64,000 nucleotides of DNA, taken from assembly GCF_051401765.1 (NCBI RefSeq), contig NC_135073.1, forward strand, positions 20,062,001 through 20,126,000. The letters are read 5' to 3'. The translations under genes were made by a program, and so were the position numbers. Each line of letters begins with the position of its first letter. The first letter of the stretch is position 1. Source of the DNA: Calliopsis andreniformis (Eukaryota > Arthropoda > Insecta > Hymenoptera > Andrenidae). Positions 1 to 12,630 of the stretch are shown here, piece by piece. Under the pieces are notes generated by a model. The model searched no databases and had not been told where the DNA came from. It saw only the letters and a program-made list of their open reading frames with translations.

Positions 1-521
1 TGTGAATTTGATCGTACGGTGCATGCGATGAAAATATTTTTCTCTTATCAATGGTTTTAATATTCCCGAGTGTCGATAACATGACAGAATATCCTTCGTT
101 TTCGATACGTTCGATATGCGCATGCTCCATACGAACATAAAATTTACACGCAAAAACGAAGGCTCAACATTGTTTTATATACAATGGGGTTGTGTAATGA
201 GACACACATATGTATCATTCACTTCCGTTGATCGGTCTGTATCCGGAGGAAGATCGATCGGCTGTTGTAATGATTTCGCTTAAATCGATTCACGTTTTGT
301 AACTTTCATATTGCTTTTCGCGTTAATTGTCTTGTTTTCTTTCATCTTTAAAAGTAAAAGAAACAAGATAATGAACTGCGACCGTTTAATTGTTCTTTCT
401 ACACCAGAGTGATGCTTCAAATCGCTTCAAAAACATGTTTTTACTCTTTTGGCACCATATTTCTGCCAATAATAAATCCACTGCGAAGTTGCAGATCTTT
501 ATATTGATGGATCGTTGTTAG
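1..521. other. non-coding left edge
   Basis: AT-rich sequence with no long reading frame and no recognisable RNA. If the small plus-strand frame that follows is real, this stretch would hold the intron before it. Nothing else is supported here. Confidence 0.5.
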
Positions 522-756
522 GCGTACGGTATTGCGTTCTGATCGCATATCATTTTTAATTATTGGGTCGTGTGTCTTGGTCCAGTCGACACTAGCCTGG
601 ATCATGAAATTGCAACAGAAATTTCAGAAATTCTTAGGAAAGCTTAGAAACGTAAAAGTTGATGACGAAAAGTGTTTGACGACGATCGCACGAAGAAGAA
701 AACGGCGGACAAAATCGCTGAGACCCATAAGACACTTCGTACCGAAGAATCGATAG
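522..756 (+). CDS. possible 3'-terminal coding exon of a small basic peptide (weak)
   Basis: An open frame follows a TGA at 505-507 and ends at a TAG at 754-756. An AATAAA-like signal lies about 65 bases downstream near 818. A possible but pyrimidine-poor acceptor AG lies at 520-521. The translation has a hydrophobic stretch (FLIIGSCVLVQSTLA), then a Lys/Gln-rich amphipathic segment (MKLQQKFQKFLGKL), and a very basic end (ARRRKRRTK). This could be the end of a secreted or processed peptide whose first exon lies left of the window, or a 50-residue frame from the ATG at 604. There is no ATG at the head of the longer frame. I do not recognise a family, and a chance frame is quite possible. Confidence 0.22.
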
Positions 757-2414
757 AATATTCATTTATTTAACAAATAAGACGTCTTTATCGATAAATC
801 GGTAGTGTGAATTTTTTAATAAAGCAGTTTTAAAAAAGAATTGGATTCTATGAGAATGTAAACAATCTCGTATATACCATTTGGACACCCGTGTGTTATT
901 TCTCCCTCGTTTTGCGCTGCAACACAAGATGTAGGGTTATTCAGTCATCGCGGTCTAGTTTTAAAGATCGATACGTATCCGTGAATGGTTATAGCTTTAT
1001 TTACATACTTTTTATCACGGTGATATTATGAAATAATCAATCAGCTATAGTACATGTAAAACTTTCTCTTACATTTGGCCGTTTACCATAAAAGTTTGGT
1101 ACTTAACTTTGGATCAGAATCGATCGTATATCGTTTCTGCTATGTCAACAAACATCGTACCTTCTCTATTCTAATGCATTAATACTATTGGTTTCTACTT
1201 TACGATTCTATAGTTCTGACCATTACAATATACTGTTGCGGTGTTACAAAGTGAGTGTATCCTGTACATGATACACAAATCTAAATCTATTATTGATCAG
1301 TCGCGTAACGTTTTGTTTTCAATTTTTATCATACAGATTTTGTCAAATAGGACCTTTTTCCGTAAAGAGATTGAAAATACCTAACGCAGACCGCGTAACG
1401 AAAGAATGATTTTTAATTATTAGTCGACGTTACTTGGTCATGCGTTTGAACACTTTTTTTCGTAGTACTAGGAACTACGTAGTAATAGAATAAGAACGGA
1501 TCGCAACACCACAAACGTCCATGTTAAACAGTTTCATTTTCCTTTTCATGCCTTTATCAATTTCTTCGATATATGCATACCAATCTGCTTCTACAGTCAT
1601 ACATACATACATTGTTAAACGTAAGGTGGAAAACAGTATAAACGTAGAACATTAACAGAGATCATTAGCAGATTAATAAAGTTGCCGTTGCGAGTGCTCT
1701 TTAAAGCTGAACGAACGCAAATCACTTGTCAATATAACTGAATTTTTGTTACGTTTTCCTTAACGTTTTGGCAAAGTAAGGAAAGTATGTTTCAATGGTA
1801 ATCGCTATGGCGATGATGAATCAATTCTAACGCAAGAGTTCAATTGAATCTATTGTAAATGACCGTTGTCAGTTACAGTTGTAGATACATATATATATAT
1901 ACATAAACATTTCCAATGTATGCACTTTGGTTGATGTTTGTTAGTTATTAGCGTACACGCGTGTCGGCATGACTAGAATCGGTGACCTAATATACGCGAT
2001 TTCTGCAAAAAAGATTTTCGCATCGGATACCAATACCGCTATTATGATTTCTGAACGCAACAATGATGTATGCACTTACGTATGCGACGATACAAGAAGG
2101 ATGCAACCGACGCGATGCAATGCGACAGTTCTGTTATCATCGTTATCATCGTAATCGGATATAGGTACATAGGTACTATTTGGTATATCATGGTAAAGAG
2201 GATCATCGAAAGGATCGTTTATATAACAAGACAATACGTACCCCTGTGTCTCATATGTACATATGCACATACGTAATAACTATGTACGTATGTATTTGCA
2301 TAGAGGATAACGTAACTTGTCAGATGCGACTGTCTATCGGCTTTTCGGATTCCATATTTTATTTCATTGGCACAGTTGTGTCCGAATGGGGAATGATCGT
2401 TGAATTTGGTAGAT
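757..2414. other. intergenic / 3' flank of the long minus-strand gene
   Basis: No convincing exon on either strand. The part next to 2414 should hold the 3' untranslated region of the minus-strand gene that ends at 2415. Short frames around 1969-2464 overlap on both strands, show no codon bias, and are interrupted by ACATATGTA-type simple sequence. Confidence 0.5.
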
Positions 2415-5400
2415 CTAAACATTCATTGCATAATAAACCGAATTTTGTGCATGTGTCGGTATAGAACCGCTTGTAGGATTATGCGTGACATAAGAATCGG
2501 GTTGAAGTAACATTCCTGCTTGCGATACGTCGTGAGAAGGTACACTAGCAGCACCTTCGGGTACGCCTCGTTCTATTACTGCGTAGGAAGGAGCCATAAC
2601 TCGTTGTTGCTGTAGTTTCGAAGGCGAACAAGGAACTTGCAACGAATACGATGATGAACAAGAAGAGGAGGATGAGGATGAGGTGGAGGAGAAAGAACAA
2701 GAGGAAGAAGATAAACACGAGGAAGAAGAGGAAGATGAGGAGGAAGGTATAGAGGGTATAGAAGATACGGAAACATTGACGATAACATCGTTAGGCACCG
2801 TTCGAATAGTAACGTGATTCGGAAGCCCGCGTGTTGTAGACGTTTGCCGAGATACTGTAACGATTGGAGGCAAGGAAGAGTAGGGTGGAGGTAGGGAAGA
2901 GGCAGGGTATGAAGAGGATAAGAAAGAGGAAGAGATCGGAGAGCATGAGGAGGCGGAGGAAGAACAGGATACCAACGGTGGCTGAACGAAAGAAGTGGAA
3001 GGACAAGAAGAAGGAACGACTGCAGCAGAGGTAGAAGTCAGAAGTGTTTGCGTCGATTGTAATTCAGACGAAGGTGCGAGGACCGTGCGGCCTAGCTGTA
3101 CTTGATAAAATCGGTAAGAACTTTCAGTGGTTGTCGTTCCGCCCGTGCCACCGACGAATCTTGAAGGTGCAATCACGGTATAAGAGGGTGTGGAAGAGGG
3201 AGATGCTGCAGCGGCGATCGTTGATGGTAAACGATAAAAGGTAGGTTGATGGTGGTATTGATGTCGATGATGTTGATGCGGATGATGGTGATGTTGAGGT
3301 TGCAGTGAATTACCAATAGCAGTGGCGGCACGAGGAACAGAAGTAGAGAATGCAACATCGGCAATTCGAAAATCTTCGGGAGATTGCCGATGGTGATGCA
3401 AATGAAGATGCAAAGTCTGTCGCGTGGAGCGTAACGTGACAGGATCAGGTGACGAGATTATCGTTGAAGTTAATCGAGAGTCTAACGTAGGGGAGGTAGT
3501 GTCTGAGGATGTGGAATGCTGTCCGAGTGGATTCGAAACGACTACCAGAGGAGAAGCTACGTCCTGATGAGGAGTTGTTAAATTTGTTATCGGCGATAGC
3601 GAACGGTTCTCTAGGTGATAATATTTCGAACGTTGGCGTGACATAGATGGTAGTTGCGATCGTGTTTGCAGTTGTTGTTCGTTCACAGGCAGTCGAGGAT
3701 AGGGATATCTTTCGATGTGAGCAGCATAACTAGGAGATGGATGAGTCGGTAAAATACGCTGAATATTTTGATAAGTTGGGTCGGAGAGACCGTTGTACGG
3801 TACAAAATACATTGTACGATAACATTTACTGTTGGTAGCCAATCCGGTATTCATAGTAGGCATTAGATTACAACGGTAATCATAAAGCGTAGTCACGACA
3901 GGTACTTGATCTCTTTGAACACCATCGGGAAAACTGTTGATGTAATTGTCACCATTCTCGATGCTGCTGACAATTTCCTCGGTTCCAGACGCAACACTCC
4001 GCGAGGTCCGCGTATTTGTTGCGTTTAACTGTTCTCCTCGATAGTATCGATGATCGTTGTTACCTTGTTCTCGATAAGAACGAAACGCTGCATCGGTTAC
4101 TGGTACTTGAACATGCCTATGCGTAAGCATCTCTCCCGAGTATGGGTCGCACAATAGCGAACTTTCAGCCGTGACGTTAGTATTCTCTATAATAGCCTGA
4201 TAAATGTCGTCCATTTGTTTTTGCATATTGTTCATTCTGTCGATAGTATTTGCATTTCGCTCATTGCCAATTAAAGTAGCATCGACAAAAGAACGCGACC
4301 GTTCGACATCATCGACCGTTTCATCATCATACGATGCTGTTCCTATTCGACCATCAATTTTCATACCATTACTGTCGTAGTAAATTGTCGTTGTTGCCGT
4401 TGTCCCCGTCGTTGTCATCGTCGCTTCTGTCGTCGTTGCTGTCGATGTTGTAAACACTGTTGACGACGTCGTTGGAATCGAAGAACGAAAGCTCGACCTA
4501 GAACTATCACTTCCGGAAATCGTTCGACGAAAGGTACCATCAACATCGTTCGATAATCGTCGTTTAATACCCGTTACCGACGGTCTACGGTTAAATCCGT
4601 AATCATTTAATTCATCGTCCTCGTCACCGCCATCGTCGTCATCGTCATCGTCGTCGTTGTCGTCGTCGTCGTCGTCATGATCGTGATCATCATTGTTCTC
4701 GTTACCGTTAGCGTTAGCACAACCTTCGTTTCTGAAATTTCCATTGTTTCTGCTTTCGTCGTTATCCTCGTAAAGGCGAGGATTAATATCGCGTTGTATC
4801 TCGTTAGAACGAATTATGGGTTCAGTGTCGATACGAAGAATGGGACCGTGCATCTGTCTTCGATTAGTGTCTCCTTCGTGTTTACTGTCGGCAGTTCTAT
4901 CATCGGTGGCAACAGTGTCTACGTAGTTATTTGTATCATCGATACGAAGATAACGATGATCTTCAACCTCGTTGTAACGTCGTCTTATTCTTTCAATTCT
5001 AAATTTATCTTGTTCAACAAATGCCAACAATTCATCGGTTGTATTGTCTCCAATATCGAGTTTGTCAACAATTACTGGCGTACCTTTCGTAACATCCGGT
5101 GGACCTACATAATTGCGTTCTACGTTATCGCATAAAGCGATTGCAACATTCTTCTCCAAATTGTACGGCGAAACAATATCATAGTTTACCGGTAAATCGC
5201 GGGTGTCGTTAATCATTGTTCTAGAATCGAGCCGATAACAGTCTTCCCTAGTGTCGGTACTGTTAACCGTTACGCACGATAGCGGCGCCAAACTAGCTAA
5301 AAACTGTTTACGCACATCCGAATTATTCGCTTTTATTAAAGAATTTTTCGTTCGTCGATAGTCCTTGCCAACATGACCATTTTTTCCACCATTTCCAAAA

Positions 5401-7934
5401 CTAAGCTCCGATGTATTCGAATTTTTCTTATGCACGAACAGATCCGTTAATTTCTTGTACGTTGAATGATGATCGTGCGAACGATCGGTTGTTACAGTAT
5501 TCAAACCCAAGCCCAGAGAATGTCGCTTATAATAATTCGAAGCCGTAATTGTTGCCGTTGTCGGTATTAATGATGTTGCTGTCGTTATCACAGTTGTTGT
5601 TGCCGCCTTCGTTGTCATTATCGTCATTGTTGGTAATGGAGCTGACATTGTCGTCGTTGTCGCAAACGTCGTCATGCCAGGGAACGTACCGAATTCTGTA
5701 ACAGTTGATATCGTTGTACCAGACACTGATACCGGAATTTCAGTAACCACTATCGAATTTCGTGGAAACTCGTTTACCGTTGACGACAATTCATCCTCGG
5801 AAGAAGGAAGGGGAGGAGGGGGAGGAAGGGGAGGGGGAGGGGGAGGAGGAGGAGGAGGAGGAGGAGGAGGAGGAGGAGGAGGAGGAGGTTCCTCCTGTCC
5901 CGAGGGCGAAGCACGCACCAATAATTCGGTGTTATCGATATCTAGATCCATTACCGGATCCGTGACCTCCCTTGAATTCGAACAAACATTCTCCTCTTCT
6001 TCCTGATCAACGCAAGTCAGTTGACGAATTCGCTCCTCTAAGGATAAATTTTTTGATGCCAGATTCTTCTTTCGAGAACGTGTACGATATTTGTCGAGAA
6101 GACTTCTTCGCAGTGTATTTCTTTCGATAGTTCTTCTAATTAAATCAGATTCTTCATCGAAGGAATCGGCGCATCGATTTTCGGAGATGTTTAATCCTTT
6201 CGAAGTGTCGAGTAAACGCAGACTTTCGTTGCTAACGGAAAATCCTGAATTATTTTGTCGTTGTTCATCTAGAGAATTTGTCGAAGCGACCGATTTCCCA
6301 AGAAGCGCCGGTGGTGGCGAGACGAATTTCGGATTAGGAAATAGTTGCCTAACAAGTTGCCTAACAGCAGAATTTGGTTTTAAGCTATTATTGCCAGCTA
6401 AAGAAGAATTACCGAGCTTAAACACAAGAGAGAGCTCCCTCACGTCAGAGGATGCTTCGTTTTGAACAAACCAATTCTCGCAACCCGACTCTCCTTTTGT
6501 ATTGTTCGTCATCTTCGTAGGTTGTGTTTGCGGTGTCCCATGATGGTTATTAGTGACGGGAAGACATCGAGAAGATTCCTGATTACGAGCGTCACGCTCA
6601 TTATTGTTCCTTGTACAACTGGTATTAATGTTCGACGTCATTGTCATAGTTGCCGTTGCCGCTGCCGCTGCCGCTGTCGTAGTTGTCGCTGCCATCGTTA
6701 TACTCGTCGATGTCGTTGTTATCACTGTATCGTGAGAGTTTGCATTCTTCTCTGAAACCTCTTTCTTCCAATAGTCGCTTCTATTCTGATTCAATGGATC
6801 AATATCTTCTCGTCGTCGAACGGCGGATTCCTCCGCTTCTTCACCGTGTGCGATTTCACGTACAATGCGCCGTTCCGTAACAGTCGTCATAGTTATCGTT
6901 TCCACAAGATATCGCTGTCGTGCCTCTGCAAATCAATAACATATTTGTATGTATTAGACGACGTGTCATTCAATTCGATAATTTACTTGTCAGAAAATGT
7001 CAGAAAAGAAATTCGATTATTATAAATTATAGAAGGAAAGGGTTGAACGTACCGCTGCTATTGGTAGACAATGGTGTCCGTTTCGATCGTTCACTCGATG
7101 TCCTTACATTCTCAGAATTATTCTTTGATATTTCTTCGTCAAGGTGAAATCTTTCTTTCAAGCTTGCATCTGCAAAATAAATTATGCACAGATTGTTTAT
7201 ATATATATTATAATTATTGTGTACATTAATGTGCATACGATGGAAAAATTCGAAATCACGTGCCGTGTGATCATAAGGAATTTTTGAAAGTAAATGAGGC
7301 AACAAATTGTGTACAAAAAATTAGGCGATTTTTATATCTTGGAACGTATGCGTTTTTACTCTTGAGGTAGCGTGCATTGCCGTGTAACACCGGAGTCACG
7401 CTACGCTGTACTTCCGGCGAGCGCGAGCAACTGCGTGGCTGCAAACGTATCGCTCAGTGCTCACATTCCTAAACATCAAGGGATAAGGGTACGTTCTTTG
7501 TAAAGCTACTTTGCTGTTACAAAAGAATAACGACTACGTAATTATCGTCATCCATCGTCTCGTTGATCGGAAAATGACGAAAAGAACGAATCGTACATAT
7601 GTTTACACGATAATGGACACGTCTTTCGTCACTGATTCATTCGTATTGTTGCGTTTATACAATTAAGATTAAAATAATATGTATATACATAATATACCGA
7701 ACATTTCGCCACTCACTTGTTTGTTGACAACGAAGATAGTCTAACGATGATTGCAAGCAACGTTCCGTTCTTTTCGAAAGATCACCGTTTGAATAAATAT
7801 CCTTATAACCCTCCGGTGGACTTAGTGTTTCTTGTTGATGCTCTTGTTGTGACAAAAGTGAAGATGATCCGTTCAATGACGGCAGTGGTTGAGGCGGCGA
7901 TGATGATATCGCTGATAATGACGATGATGATGAC

Positions 7935-8000
<66 letters not shown>

Positions 8001-8878
8001 GGTGGTGGTGGTGGCGGCGGCGGCGGTGGTGGTGGCGGTGGTGGTGGTGGCGGTTGTGGCGGCGGTTGTGGTGGCGGTGGCGGCGGTGGCGGTGGCGGCG
8101 GTGAAGGTGGATGTGACGGTGAGTCTATCCCTATAGGTAAAAATGCCGACAACGTTGTCTGCGATACAACAGAGACGTTTGTTTCACAAGAGCTTCCTTC
8201 GATTATTCGTTTTCGAACAACCCTTTCCTTTGGTTCATCAATCATCCTTTCTTTTTTCTTCTTACCTCTTTTATCTGTATCCAACTCTCGGTCTTTCGCT
8301 TCTGTTTTTCGTCTTTGTTCTAAATCTTGTCCGTGATCTTCTTCTTCTTCTTCCTCCATTTCTTCATCACGATCGTCCTCCTCCTCCTCCTCTTCTTCTT
8401 CGTCACCATCGATCTCCATCTCGTATTCTTCCTCTTCGTCATCTTCGTCCTCGACACGCAATTCCATGCAGTTAAACTGATCGCCATCACATTTTCTTGT
8501 CGCATTTTCATGGATCTTCTGTTCGTCCCTTTCTACACAGCCGTATCGACCATTGTTATCGGCGGCAGCAGCGGCAGCGGCAGCGGCAGCGGAGACTCCC
8601 AGTCGAAGATTCAATTCAGCTCGACATTCCTTGCAATTCCCCAGTCGTATCAGTTCATGCTCCTGGCAACAACAATCGCAATCTTCCTCGTAATCTGCGC
8701 AACATTCTTCTTTTATCAATATTATATAATCCGCCGCAAAGAATTCGTTTAATTTTTCATTTATGACGACACGATTCTTTCGAGACCCAGCTTTAGATTG
8801 ACCAGGTTTCTTCAGTAGCGACTTGAGTTGAATTTTCGCAGGCTGCTCCGCCGGAAGTTTGCTTCCGTGCTCCTTCAT
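2415..8878 (-). CDS. large low-complexity protein, three coding exons, 1929 aa, unknown function
   Basis: The coding exons are 8878-7717, 7169-7053 and 6925-2415 (stop at 2417-2415). Donors are ACAA|GTGAGT and GCG|GTACGT; acceptors are TTTTGCAG and TTTGCAG. The phases (1, 1) join without a stop, giving 1929 residues. The N-terminus (about 18-55) is basic, followed by a Cys cluster (C59, C60, C67, C69-71, C82, C85) that might bind metal. Then come an Ala run (about 97-106), Glu/Asp-rich stretches, and adjoining Pro and Ser runs. In exon 3 the least repetitive block (about 685-735) is basic and coiled-coil-like (RRTIERNTLRRSLL, LEERIRQLTC). A second Pro run lies near 775-793, an Asp run near 1175-1193, and Ser-rich stretches lie near the C-terminus, which ends VYYAMNV. 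There is no signal peptide or membrane segment. I do not recognise the family. Its 5' UTR probably continues above 8878. The frame is well supported by its length; the function is not known. Confidence 0.8.
4620..4680 (-). repeat. trinucleotide tract encoding poly-Asp
   Basis: A (GTC/ATC)n tract on the plus strand reads as a long Asp-rich run in the minus-strand gene. It lies inside exon 3 and keeps frame. Confidence 0.85.
5803..5888 (-). repeat. (GGA)n tract encoding poly-Pro
   Basis: A GGA/GGGGGA tract of roughly 85 bases encodes an almost pure proline run on the minus strand. The plus strand is homopurine, so the tract is prone to triplex or G-quadruplex structure. Confidence 0.9.
7918..8115 (-). 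repeat. compound (ATG)n-(GTG/GCG)n tract encoding poly-Ser then poly-Pro
   Basis: About 65 bases of GAT/ATG units run into about 130 bases of GGT/GGC units. In the minus-strand gene this reads as a long Pro run followed by a Ser run, both in frame. The length is very likely polymorphic. Confidence 0.9.
8559..8592 (-). repeat. (GGC/AGC)n tract encoding poly-Ala
   Basis: A GCGGCAGCA-type tract gives about ten alanines near residues 97-106 of the minus-strand low-complexity protein. Confidence 0.85.
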
Positions 8879-11123
8879 TATTACCGGGGCTTCTCTTTCG
8901 CCCTGTCTTTTTCTAGCACAGGGTGCACACTTTCCCTTCTCTTCACAATACGAACGTTACATTTATCCGTTACTCTTAAAACACACAGCGTTATTCGACC
9001 TCTCGTCCGATATTTCTTTCACATTTAGCAATCTCATTGCCAAGCGACGGAAATACCGCGATGTATATGCTCACATTGTCATCTCAGTCTTGATCGATCG
9101 CTTTTCTTAAATCACTAATTGATGAGGGTTTCCGAACGATTCTACGTCAGTTTTGTCGAAGAAAAACAGCAGCAGCAATAACAACGACGTCGCGTCGGTG
9201 GTAGCAACCACGCCGTGTTCTTTAGCAAACGTGTCGTAGCAGAAGAATACAATTGCAAAGTTCTCACACACGACATCGTATGCATGCAACTTTACTTGTA
9301 CGATCTAAAAGCGTCGCGAAAACCGCACTTAAAGTCACATCCGCCACGCGCATACAGTGTATACGATGCACACGTTTTAAATGACGCGACGTAATTTTAC
9401 TATTTCGAAATCCGTCAACAACCATTATACCTATTCGTATTTATGTACGAACTATAAAATAACGTCAAGTCAACGATATCTCCGTCATCGTCAACGTTTA
9501 TCATAGACATGTTTGTTAACCATTGCAGTAACACCATATCGTCGTTGGTCCCGTTGCCACCGTCACCTTCGTAGCTTTCACCAATGTCTTTTTAATATTT
9601 CCTCTTTCTTGATGTCATCGTCATCGTCGTCGGCGTCGGCGTCATGATCATTATCATCGTTGTCGCTATTTCCATCATCGTACTCTGGTATTCCTTTCCT
9701 CAAGAATGTGTAGGATACACAGATTGGCACGCGCAAGCGAACGTTCGTTTTCAGTAGCAACACCAGCGTTTTATCGATCTCGGGCAACGAACGTAGGCGC
9801 ACTTCTAAACGACACTACGCGCCGTCATAGGTCTCGTCACGATTCGTACTTTCGCTGCATGCAACGCATACGTATTCGTGTATTCGTACACTGGCACGTA
9901 GAGTAATAGGACGCTATCGAGGATGCGAATCGAAAACATGTAAGGTTGAAAGGCAAAAGCAACATTCAAATATTCATAGAGAAAGAAAGAAGAACGGGAT
10001 AACAAGTAGCACTATTACTCCATTTCTTTCACACGTATAATTCACTCTTTGACTTTGTCATTCGTAACGAACGTTGCTGTTACAATAGAAGAATTATGAC
10101 AGACGAAACGATTCGTTGGCGGCCATTGTCAACATCGCACTGATAATTTCGAATTCGATAGAGACGTCGAAGCGAAGAAAGTACCGGCGCGACGAGACTG
10201 TCATCGGATCGTTTCGACCTCAAGAGGACTCCACCGGACGGACGGACGAACCGACTGACGAGCGGGTAGGCGGGTAGGCGAGCGCGCGAGCGGGCAACCA
10301 ACTCGATGCTCGGAAATGGAACAGACCGTTCTCCGTTCACTGTCGGTTATCTTCGGTTCTCAACTTTACGCTCATTATTCGCACTCAGGTTGCGTCTATA
10401 TACGCATAATACTTCCCTTACCTTTCCAATTATTTTAATCGATTCTCATTATAGAGGTTGTAGCAAATAAAAGAAATACTTTCAATTTAATTGGACAATA
10501 TCCTATAAAACAGAAATAGTGTAACATAAAAACTCGACAAACTCGACAAACTCGACAGTTTAGGTACGCAGATACATACATTTTAGACTTCTGTATTACA
10601 CGACAAATCTTCTTATTTGCCGTTCGAAATACCTACGAACTGAGCTACGTACATACATAGGTACTTTCATAGCACGAAATTACGTCGAAGCATTAATTAA
10701 AAAATTTTAAACGGTTTCAAAAATTAAGGAAATCGTAGGAGAGATTTCAATGTACAAAATAATTACATGAAATTAATATTTAACAAAATAAATATGATTA
10801 GGATATTAGAAATCAGTATTTTATTCTACAGTTTGAAAAAAAATATATTTGCAATACTAATTTAGGATTTACACATAATGAAAATTCTATGCATAATGGT
10901 AACATCTTAAAGACTAACGCAAAGATTAGACATATGAAAGAGTATAATAATTTCCAACATCATTATCTACATAGTATATGTACATAGCATTTACCTTCCA
11001 TTTGAAAATAAAGTTAGGCTTTGTTTTTCAATTCTAATTGTAAGAGCAACTAGCAAAATTCGTACATGCAACAAATTTTGTCCCTTTCACAAGACATATA
11101 TCTCCTATTCAACTTAAAAGCAT
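8879..11123. other. intergenic region with probable 5' UTR/promoter of the low-complexity gene and 3' UTR of almondex
   Basis: No coding exon is supported. A CpG-rich block near 10140-10340 with GGACGGACGGACG and CGCGCGAG motifs is the best promoter or first-exon candidate for the minus-strand gene ending at 2415. A three-copy AACTCGACA repeat lies at about 10531-10557. The AT-rich stretch from about 10680 to 11123 should hold the almondex 3' UTR. Confidence 0.5.
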
Positions 11124-12119
11124 CTAAATGTATAACGATCCATCCGCTGGTCCCAAATATCTTATAGAAATAAGTATTACATCGATTAGTGTCCATACAC
11201 CAAGACCTCCGAAACTGAACACTTTGCCGATTCCTTCTTGCCAATGACCCAAATAGAATCTGTAAAATATATTTATACCAATAAGCTGTTTCCATTCCCT
11301 GTTAATACACATAAAATCATTGAATATAATGTACCGATCAGCTCCAAAACCTCCTAAAGTAATGCTTAATAGCAAAGCAGTAGACCAACGATATCCCACC
11401 GTCCAATTACATAGTAAATTTTTCATGAATGTACGTCTTCCAAGACATAGTATATCACTGCTTACTGTACAATTTGTTCTGTAATACTGTCGAGGAGAAG
11501 CTACAGAACTACATGAATTCTTTTGCTGACACTCGTGTTCCCAATGTTCCGTTTGATAACAATACCGGCATATGTATTTTTTTTCAAAAGTTTGCTCACC
11601 CTTAAATTTTAATGTGTTCATTATCATTATTATTATTAGGTTTGCATATTAAGTTATTTATTACTTACAACACAATCGATGTGTTCTAAAACAGTACAAT
11701 TAGCAACATATACAGCTCCATATATGCAATTGGGATTTAAATTACATCTTAAGCATTCTCCATTTAGTTCTGAGCAAACTGTACCGCTTGGACAAAATCT
11801 TGCAATCTCTTCCTACAGATGATAAATTATTTCACCATTATTTCTATTATATAAATGATTTTACAGTAATTCTAGTACCTTTTTGCTTGTGTATGCTGGA
11901 GTAGAATTCGCGTTTGCTTCTTTTAATGCATAATTTATCATGCTATCTGTAATAAACGTATTTTTTGAGAAATAATAATAGCTTGTTATAGGATAAAGCA
12001 GAAGAAACTGTTTTATTGTATGTTTTACCATAGCCCATGTAAGCCTGTTTTACAGTAGTTGACAAAATCGCCAGAAGAATAAAGATCACATTCCTTGAGT
12101 TAATTCGCACAATATTCAT
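11124..12119 (-). CDS. amx: TM2 domain-containing protein 3 / almondex
   Basis: Five coding exons at 12119-12029, 11946-11879, 11812-11669, 11600-11335 and 11259-11124 give 234 residues. All junctions keep frame, but the acceptor of exon 4 (TTTAAG) has a poor pyrimidine tract. The first 26 or so residues form a signal peptide (VIFILLAILSTTVKQA). A Cys-rich luminal region follows (CPSGTVC, CLRCNLNPNC, YICRYCYQTEHWEHEC). The C-terminal TM2 domain has two membrane segments separated by the hallmark GADRFYLG turn, and the protein ends in the GPADGSLYI motif shared by TM2D3 proteins. In Drosophila, almondex is a maternal-effect neurogenic gene needed for Notch signalling at the gamma-secretase step. 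That role is taken from the family. The gene is divergent from the plus-strand gene starting near 13.6 kb. Confidence 0.95.
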
Positions 12120-12583
12120 TATTAGTAATGTTTAATTAATCAATCTGGTATTTGGTATAAACAAGAATTCAGTAACCTCACACTTGAGTAACTTGGAGTT
12201 CTATTTACGCGAAGAAAGGTACAAATGATCGTATGCGTTTGACTTATCCACTTAACTACCTATTAAAGTCGTAAGATATAAAATTTAAAAATTATAACTT
12301 TCAAATTCAATGCATAGTTCGATCGATTCAAAGAAAAATTCAAATAAAAATTATTCATTTGAATCGGATCATCACCATCGAAATAACAAAGCTACTAAAG
12401 GAAACATGATCCTAGGGCTAGAAATTGATAATCTTGGACTTTTCACATTTGATTTCGTTGACGTTATCTTTATTTCTAGATAATACGTTAGATATTTATC
12501 TATTCCACCAAACGGTGCATGCATACGTAACGGGTATGCCCTATGAATGCAAAAATATACATATGTACATATCTACTGATATC

Positions 12584-12630
<47 letters not shown>

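Noticed and set aside
5674..6006. Plus-strand Gly-rich and Glu-rich frames across the GGA tract
   Set aside because: Shadow frames of the repeat in the minus-strand coding exon.
7717..8136. Plus-strand poly-Met/poly-Val/poly-Ala frame
   Set aside because: Product of the trinucleotide repeat that encodes Ser/Pro runs on the minus strand.
9578..9802. Minus-strand frame with an Asp-rich run
   Set aside because: No ATG start (GTG only); the Asp run comes from a simple GTC/ATC repeat in the presumed 5' region of the low-complexity gene.
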